Shown here: positions 59,902 to 64,000 of the stretch, piece by piece
Layout: each line of letters starts with the position of its first letter
Position numbering within the stretch: the first letter of the stretch is position 1
Assembly: GCA_039024915.1 (NCBI GenBank)
Contig: JBCCPK010000006.1
Span: 124,001 to 188,000 of the forward strand
Direction: 5' to 3'
Origin: Pseudomonadota bacterium
GTDB lineage: Bacteria > Pseudomonadota > Alphaproteobacteria > Rhizobiales > MH13
DNA: 64,000 bases
Made by a program: the position numbers and the translations under genes
The notes under the pieces: model-generated
What the model was told of the DNA's origin: nothing
Seen by the model: the letters and a program-made list of their open reading frames with translations, nothing else
The model's database searches: none

Positions 59902-62171
59902 TCCCGCTGAGGTGACGAAGCGATTTCTTGCCAAGGCCTATGGCGTTGCTGGAAGCTCTGCCAGACGCGCCAAAGCGCATCGGGGTCGGCCTGACGGACC
60001 AGAGCAACGGCACCGTGCTGCTCTAGCGTTGCCGCACTGACAACTAGCGGCGCGACACAGCCGCCTGTGTCACGCAGTGTCGTAATCATGACGTCCACCA
60101 CGCGACAGTCTTCCTGAAGCGCCGCTGCGGTCTTCGCATACCCTATCAGTCCACCGCTGGGCAGGTCCGCAACGCAGCCCAAATCATCGCACGACCACAA
60201 ACTGCCACCCGCGCCAACGCCGGCTGGCGGCGCGGCGAGCCGTTCCTGCCACCGTTCAAACGCAAATCGCTGCCCCCGGCCTGGCGTTCGATCTATAACA
60301 GTCCCTTGATCCAGATGGCGAACAAGCGCCACCATTGAACCGGTCCGGTCAATCAACACGTCCGGGGTCGGAAGAAAAATACCGGTAAGCGGCAACGTGA
60401 CGGCTAAAGGCACCACCGCCACCCACCGATGGCTTCCGGCAAGCAGCGCGGCGCAGAGCCCTGATACCGCCAGCGCAATAACTGCGCCACTGTGGAGCGC
60501 GGGAACCGCAAGGCGCGCGCTCGGCCATTGGGCAATTTCATGTGCGATAGCGAGAATACCATTGATCCCGTTTGCCATAAGCCAAAGTGGCACAGCTTCC
60601 AGAGCGAAAGGCGTCGCCAGCAGTGTCAGCAGCCCAGCCGGCATGACGATGAGCGAAACGATCGGCATAGCGAGAAGATTGCCCACCAGGCTATGTGGGG
60701 CTGCGGCGGAAAAGTGGAACGCCGCAAACGGAGCTGTTGCCAGTCCCGCGATAAGAGACGTCAGGGCTATGCCAAGCAAAGCGCGAAAAGGCGTCATGGT
60801 CCAACGCGCGGCGGGCGCAAGGCTGTTTGACGCTGAGCGCATACGCCAGACGAACGGCGACCTGCTCAGACCGGCATAGCCCGCCACCAATGCCGTGGTT
60901 GCCGCAAAGGACATCTGAAAGCTCGGCCCCAGAATGCTGTGGGGCTTTATGACCATGACGCAGATCGCCGCCAACGCCACCGCTCGAATGGTCAGCGCGC
61001 GCCGGCCAAGCATCAACGCAGTCAACGCCAAAGCTATCATCACGAACGCGCGCTGCGTCGCCGTTCCGGCGCCCGACAGCACCAGATAACCAGCCGCCAA
61101 AGCGAGTGCAGCGATCGCCGATAGCCGCACTGCATTCTGGGAGGTCGATAGGTTTGGGCTGAAGGCGAGAACGATCTGGACCAGCATGATGGCCGAGAAG
61201 GTCATAAGCGCCATGTGCATGCCGGAGATCGCGAGCAGGTGCGCCAAACCCGCCCGCCGCAGCGCCTCATAAGTGTCTTCCGGCAAACCCTCGCGTTTGC
61301 CGACCAGCAGAGTTGCGACCAGGATTCCGGCGTCACCTGAGACCTGCTGCGTGTAGCGTTCCGCCAGCCCAGAGCGCAGGCGCTGAACCTGTGCTCTCAA
61401 GGTGAGCCGCGGATCGCTGCCGCTCGCTGCCTCGAGAACTTCGGGACGGCCGTAGGTAAAGCCCGTTGCCCCAATCCCCCGCAGAAAGAGTTCGCGCCGG
61501 AGGTTACGAGCACCAGGCATCACAGGTTCCGGTGGGGGTCCCAGTTGCACCAACGCGCTGATGGTCTGTCCAGCCTGAATGTCACCTGGTTCGGCCAGGG
61601 CGGTGATGCGTATCCGCCTCGGTGTCTGTTCGGGTGTTCGGTCCTCAAGCGTGAGATCGCGCAGAACAAGCCGCGCGCGATTGGGCTGGCGCTGCTCGAC
61701 ACTCTCAACACGCCCTTCCACGCGCATGACGTCTTCTTCAAGGATCTGCGGCGCATCCGCCAGCCAGGTATGCAGGCCGGCCAGGGCAACACCGGCAACA
61801 ACCATCGCGGCGGCCAAGGCAGCGGTGAAAGCGGCTCCATTTCTGAGCCGCCACGCCGCAACGGCTAGCGCAAGGGCGACGCCGATTGTCGCCCACAGCT
61901 TCGGCTCATAAGCCAGCGCATAATAGACGCTAATCCCCGTTCCGAGCGCCACCGCCAACCAGCCAATCCCGTTTCCGCGCGATAGGCTTGCATCAACCGC
62001 CGCCAACACCCCTTCGAAGCATTTCTGCGCGAACGTTTGGCGAGGCCAAGGGCTGGCATAGTCTTCATCAAAGACGAGATCTGCGACCGGCCTTTCGCTT
62101 GAAGGCGGTCTGACAGATGCATCCGAAGAAGCGTCGGACATCTGACGTGCGCGGGTCTGGTTTGCTGCCAT
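59898..62171 (-). CDS. comEC: ComEC/Rec2 family DNA-uptake membrane protein
   Basis: 757-residue polytopic membrane protein of the type that forms the inner-membrane channel for transforming DNA. An N-terminal DUF4131 region (about 60-230) is followed by the Competence domain with [18 protein letters not shown]. The C-terminal region is present but lacks the HxHxDH metal motif of the beta-lactamase-like domain found in full ComEC, a feature of the alphaproteobacterial group. The ATG has GAGGAGC upstream. It is divergent from gltX. Confidence 0.92.
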   Translation of the reverse strand: MAANQTRARQMSDASSDASVRPPSSERPVADLVFDEDYASPWPRQTFAQKCFEGVLAAVDASLSRGNGIGWLAVALGTGISVYYALAYEPKLWATIGVALALAVAAWRLRNGAAFTAALAAAMVVAGVALAGLHTWLADAPQILEEDVMRVEGRVESVEQRQPNRARLVLRDLTLEDRTPEQTPRRIRITALAEPGDIQAGQTISALVQLGPPPEPVMPGARNLRRELFLRGIGATGFTYGRPEVLEAASGSDPRLTLRAQVQRLRSGLAERYTQQVSGDAGILVATLLVGKREGLPEDTYEALRRAGLAHLLAISGMHMALMTFSAIMLVQIVLAFSPNLSTSQNAVRLSAIAALALAAGYLVLSGAGTATQRAFVMIALALTALMLGRRALTIRAVALAAICVMVIKPHSILGPSFQMSFAATTALVAGYAGLSRSPFVWRMRSASNSLAPAARWTMTPFRALLGIALTSLIAGLATAPFAAFHFSAAAPHSLVGNLLAMPIVSLIVMPAGLLTLLATPFALEAVPLWLMANGINGILAIAHEIAQWPSARLAVPALHSGAVIALAVSGLCAALLAGSHRWVAVVPLAVTLPLTGIFLPTPDVLIDRTGSMVALVRHLDQGTVIDRTPGRGQRFAFERWQERLAAPPAGVGAGGSLWSCDDLGCVADLPSGGLIGYAKTAAALQEDCRVVDVMITTLRDTGGCVAPLVVSAATLEQHGAVALVRQADPDALWRVWQSFQQRHRPWQEIASSPQRD

Positions 62172-62355
62172 GCTCCTCGCCGATTACGTCGACCCACCTC
62201 AGCCATCGCCGACCGACAACACTTGATCGACAGCAGCCCCGTGTTACAGGCAGCGCATCAAGACGCGGACAAGCCGGTTGCCGCATTGCCAAGCCGGTCG
62301 ACCACAGCGCTGCGTCAACTTACCTTTACTTTTGCACAGGCTCGGCACTTTCCCA

Positions 62356-63789
62356 ATGGCTTCATCTGCACCTTCGTCCGTTGTGACGCGCTTTGCGCCC
62401 TCGCCTACCGGTTTTCTTCACATTGGAGGCGCCAGGACGGCCCTGTTCAACTGGCTTTACGCAAAGTCGACCGGTGGCGTGATGAGGCTGCGCATTGAGG
62501 ATACCGATCGTGCGCGCAGCACACCGGAAGCCATCGAAGCCATCCGGGACAGCCTTGATTGGCTCGGCCTTCATCATGACGGAGAGGTCGTTTTTCAGTC
62601 TCAGCAGCAAGACAGGCATGCCAGCGTTGCGCAGGAACTGCTGGCCGCAGGAAAAGCCTACAAGTGCTTTGCGAGCGCGGAAGAGCTTACGGCGATGCGG
62701 GAATTGGCCCGCGCTGAGGGCCGGCCTCCACGTTACGACGGGCGGTGGCGCGATCGCGATCCCGGCGACGCTCCGGAGGGGACGCCTTTCGCCGTCAGGA
62801 TCAAGGCTCCACAAGATGGCGAGACCGCAATCGATGATCAGGTTCAAGGCCTCGTTCGAACACCCAATAAGGATCTCGATGATTTTATCATCCTGCGCTC
62901 GGACGGAACCCCCACTTACATGCTGGCAGTGGTTGTCGATGACCACGATATGGGGGTCACCCACGTGATCCGCGGAGACGACCACCTCACCAATGCCGCC
63001 CGCCAATCGATCATCTACGATGCAATGGGGTGGGAGCGTCCGGTTTTCGCCCATATACCGCTCATTCACGGCCCGGACGGCGCGAAACTCTCCAAACGCC
63101 ATGGGGCAGTCGGCGCAGAAGCGTATCGCGCCGATGGCTATTTGCCGCACACCCTCCGGAATTACCTCGCTCGGCTTGGCTGGGCCCATGGCGACGACGA
63201 AATTTTCTCCGATGAACAGGCCATCAGCTGGTTTGGCTTCGATGGAATGGGAAAGTCGGCGGCGCGCTTTGATGTGCAAAAGCTCACGGCACTCAACGCC
63301 CATTATATGCGGTCCCTGGAAGCTGAGAGCCTCAAGGTCGAACTGCATCGCAGTTTATCGCATTTACCTAACCGGGCGCGCATGCCCTGGCCCATGACAG
63401 AGCAAAATGCAGAGCGATTGGACCTAGCGTTCGATGGTTTGCGCGAACGCGCACGTACGTTGATCGAACTTGTCGACAGCGCTGCTTTCCTGTTTGCCAC
63501 CAGACCGTTGCCGATGGACGAAAAGGCCGCAGGGCTCCTGACAGAAGGAGCGCGCACTGGACTGAAAGGCTTGCATGCAACTTTGAGTGCGCTCGAAACC
63601 TGGGATCGGGAAACCCTCGAAACTGCTTTGAAGGCGTATGCCGAGAAGGCAGGCGTTAAGCTCGGTGCAATTGCACAACCACTTCGCGCTGCGCTCACAG
63701 GCAGCAAGACAAGTCCCGGCATCTACGATGTTCTCGTGGCGCTGGACCGCGGGGAAAGTCTGGCGAGGATCGCCGATCAGTTGATCTAG
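62356..63789 (+). CDS. gltX: Glutamate-tRNA ligase
   Basis: Class I aminoacyl-tRNA synthetase, 477 residues. The HIGH motif is [18 protein letters not shown], the KMSKS motif is [12 protein letters not shown], and [16 protein letters not shown] is the usual GluRS segment. The C-terminal anticodon-binding region is intact. The ATG at 62356 ([20 protein letters not shown]) is the family start; the open frame extends to 62278. Confidence 0.96.
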   Translation: MASSAPSSVVTRFAPSPTGFLHIGGARTALFNWLYAKSTGGVMRLRIEDTDRARSTPEAIEAIRDSLDWLGLHHDGEVVFQSQQQDRHASVAQELLAAGKAYKCFASAEELTAMRELARAEGRPPRYDGRWRDRDPGDAPEGTPFAVRIKAPQDGETAIDDQVQGLVRTPNKDLDDFIILRSDGTPTYMLAVVVDDHDMGVTHVIRGDDHLTNAARQSIIYDAMGWERPVFAHIPLIHGPDGAKLSKRHGAVGAEAYRADGYLPHTLRNYLARLGWAHGDDEIFSDEQAISWFGFDGMGKSAARFDVQKLTALNAHYMRSLEAESLKVELHRSLSHLPNRARMPWPMTEQNAERLDLAFDGLRERARTLIELVDSAAFLFATRPLPMDEKAAGLLTEGARTGLKGLHATLSALETWDRETLETALKAYAEKAGVKLGAIAQPLRAALTGSKTSPGIYDVLVALDRGESLARIADQLI

Positions 63790-64000
63790 CCGAATAACTG
63801 ACAAACCTCTGAATTTATACGAGTTTTCACCGATAGTACTGGTGCGTATCGCATCTCGTCTCAACCCTTTGGCGGCTTGTGGCGCCAGCGCCCATGCGCT
63901 ACCTCCTGTCGGGAATGGACCGTTATTGTGCGGCGCAAAAGGCACGGCAGAAATCGTTGTCGATGAGCCGGACAAAGGGCGCCATAGGGGGCGCCGGTCG
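63790..64000. other. Region after gltX, no gene recognised
   Basis: 211 bp to the end of the window. No plausible coding start is seen on either strand; the open frame at 63424-63975 on the minus strand is a shadow of gltX. It may hold the promoter of a gene beyond the window. Confidence 0.5.

Noticed and set aside
63424-63975. 183-codon minus-strand frame at the end of the window
   Set aside because: Mostly antisense to gltX; no recognisable content, no terminator or ribosome-binding site.
1-64000. CRISPR arrays, rRNA genes, defence systems
   Set aside because: No regularly spaced direct repeats, no rRNA sequence and no recognisable defence gene seen on either strand.

Overview
The window reads as chromosome of an alphaproteobacterium, most likely order Hyphomicrobiales (Rhizobiales). 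The evidence is gene content and order. topA, rnr, a Nudix gene, rpmG, pleD, divK, a DUF3572 gene and dinB lie together, and clpA/clpS, a phasin, an EipB-family protein, a DUF1489 protein and an alphaproteobacterial ComEC are also present. Coding density is high, with many 4-bp start/stop overlaps. No rRNA, CRISPR array, insertion sequence or prophage gene is visible. One tRNA (Leu, anticodon GAG) is present.

Layout. 1-8.7 kb holds the information-processing and cell-cycle block: topA (5' end outside the window), rnr, Nudix hydrolase and rpmG on +, pleD and divK on -, DUF3572 and dinB on +. 8.6-25.5 kb is mostly housekeeping and envelope genes: eipB, a glycerophosphodiesterase, a FemAB/GNAT-like gene, HIT, clpA/clpS, phasin, a D,D-carboxypeptidase with SPOR domain, a VWA/DnaJ pair, panC, DUF1489, an ArsR regulator, a secreted SH3-like protein, an ICMT-like methyltransferase, mgtE and an FAD-linked oxidase. 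A 42-codon membrane-protein gene with a strong Shine-Dalgarno lies at 20993-21121 (-). Its upstream region shares an operator-like sequence with the phasin promoter.

25.5-45 kb is a sugar catabolic island. Three divergent promoter regions each carry a copy of CTAACATGTCAG or a close variant, and one copy abuts a GntR/FadR-type regulator gene. The island encodes a sugar ABC transporter with a Tat-exported binding protein and most of the non-phosphorylating L-fucose route: fucose mutarotase FucU, an aldo/keto reductase, L-fuconate dehydratase, a DHRS6-like 2-keto-3-deoxy-L-fuconate dehydrogenase and an FAH-family diketo-acid hydrolase. No recognisable lactonase is present. Two ribokinase-like kinases, a TIM-barrel isomerase, an SGNH esterase and an FGGY kinase / M42 peptidase / BtpA-SgcQ trio complete it. 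The trio resembles part of the functionally unknown E. coli sgc cluster.

45-56.6 kb is a second island. Eleven genes on the minus strand appear to run as one operon: a second sugar-type ABC transporter, three SnoaL/NTF2-like proteins, a DUF6653-like membrane protein, a bicupin, a SAM methyltransferase and a short MetE-like zinc enzyme. A fourth SnoaL/NTF2-like gene is divergent from them. I recognise no described pathway with this composition and regard it as the best candidate for an undescribed system.

56.7-64 kb returns to core genes: gamma-glutamyltransferase, tRNA-Leu, a short FliN/SpoA protein, lipB, comEC and gltX.
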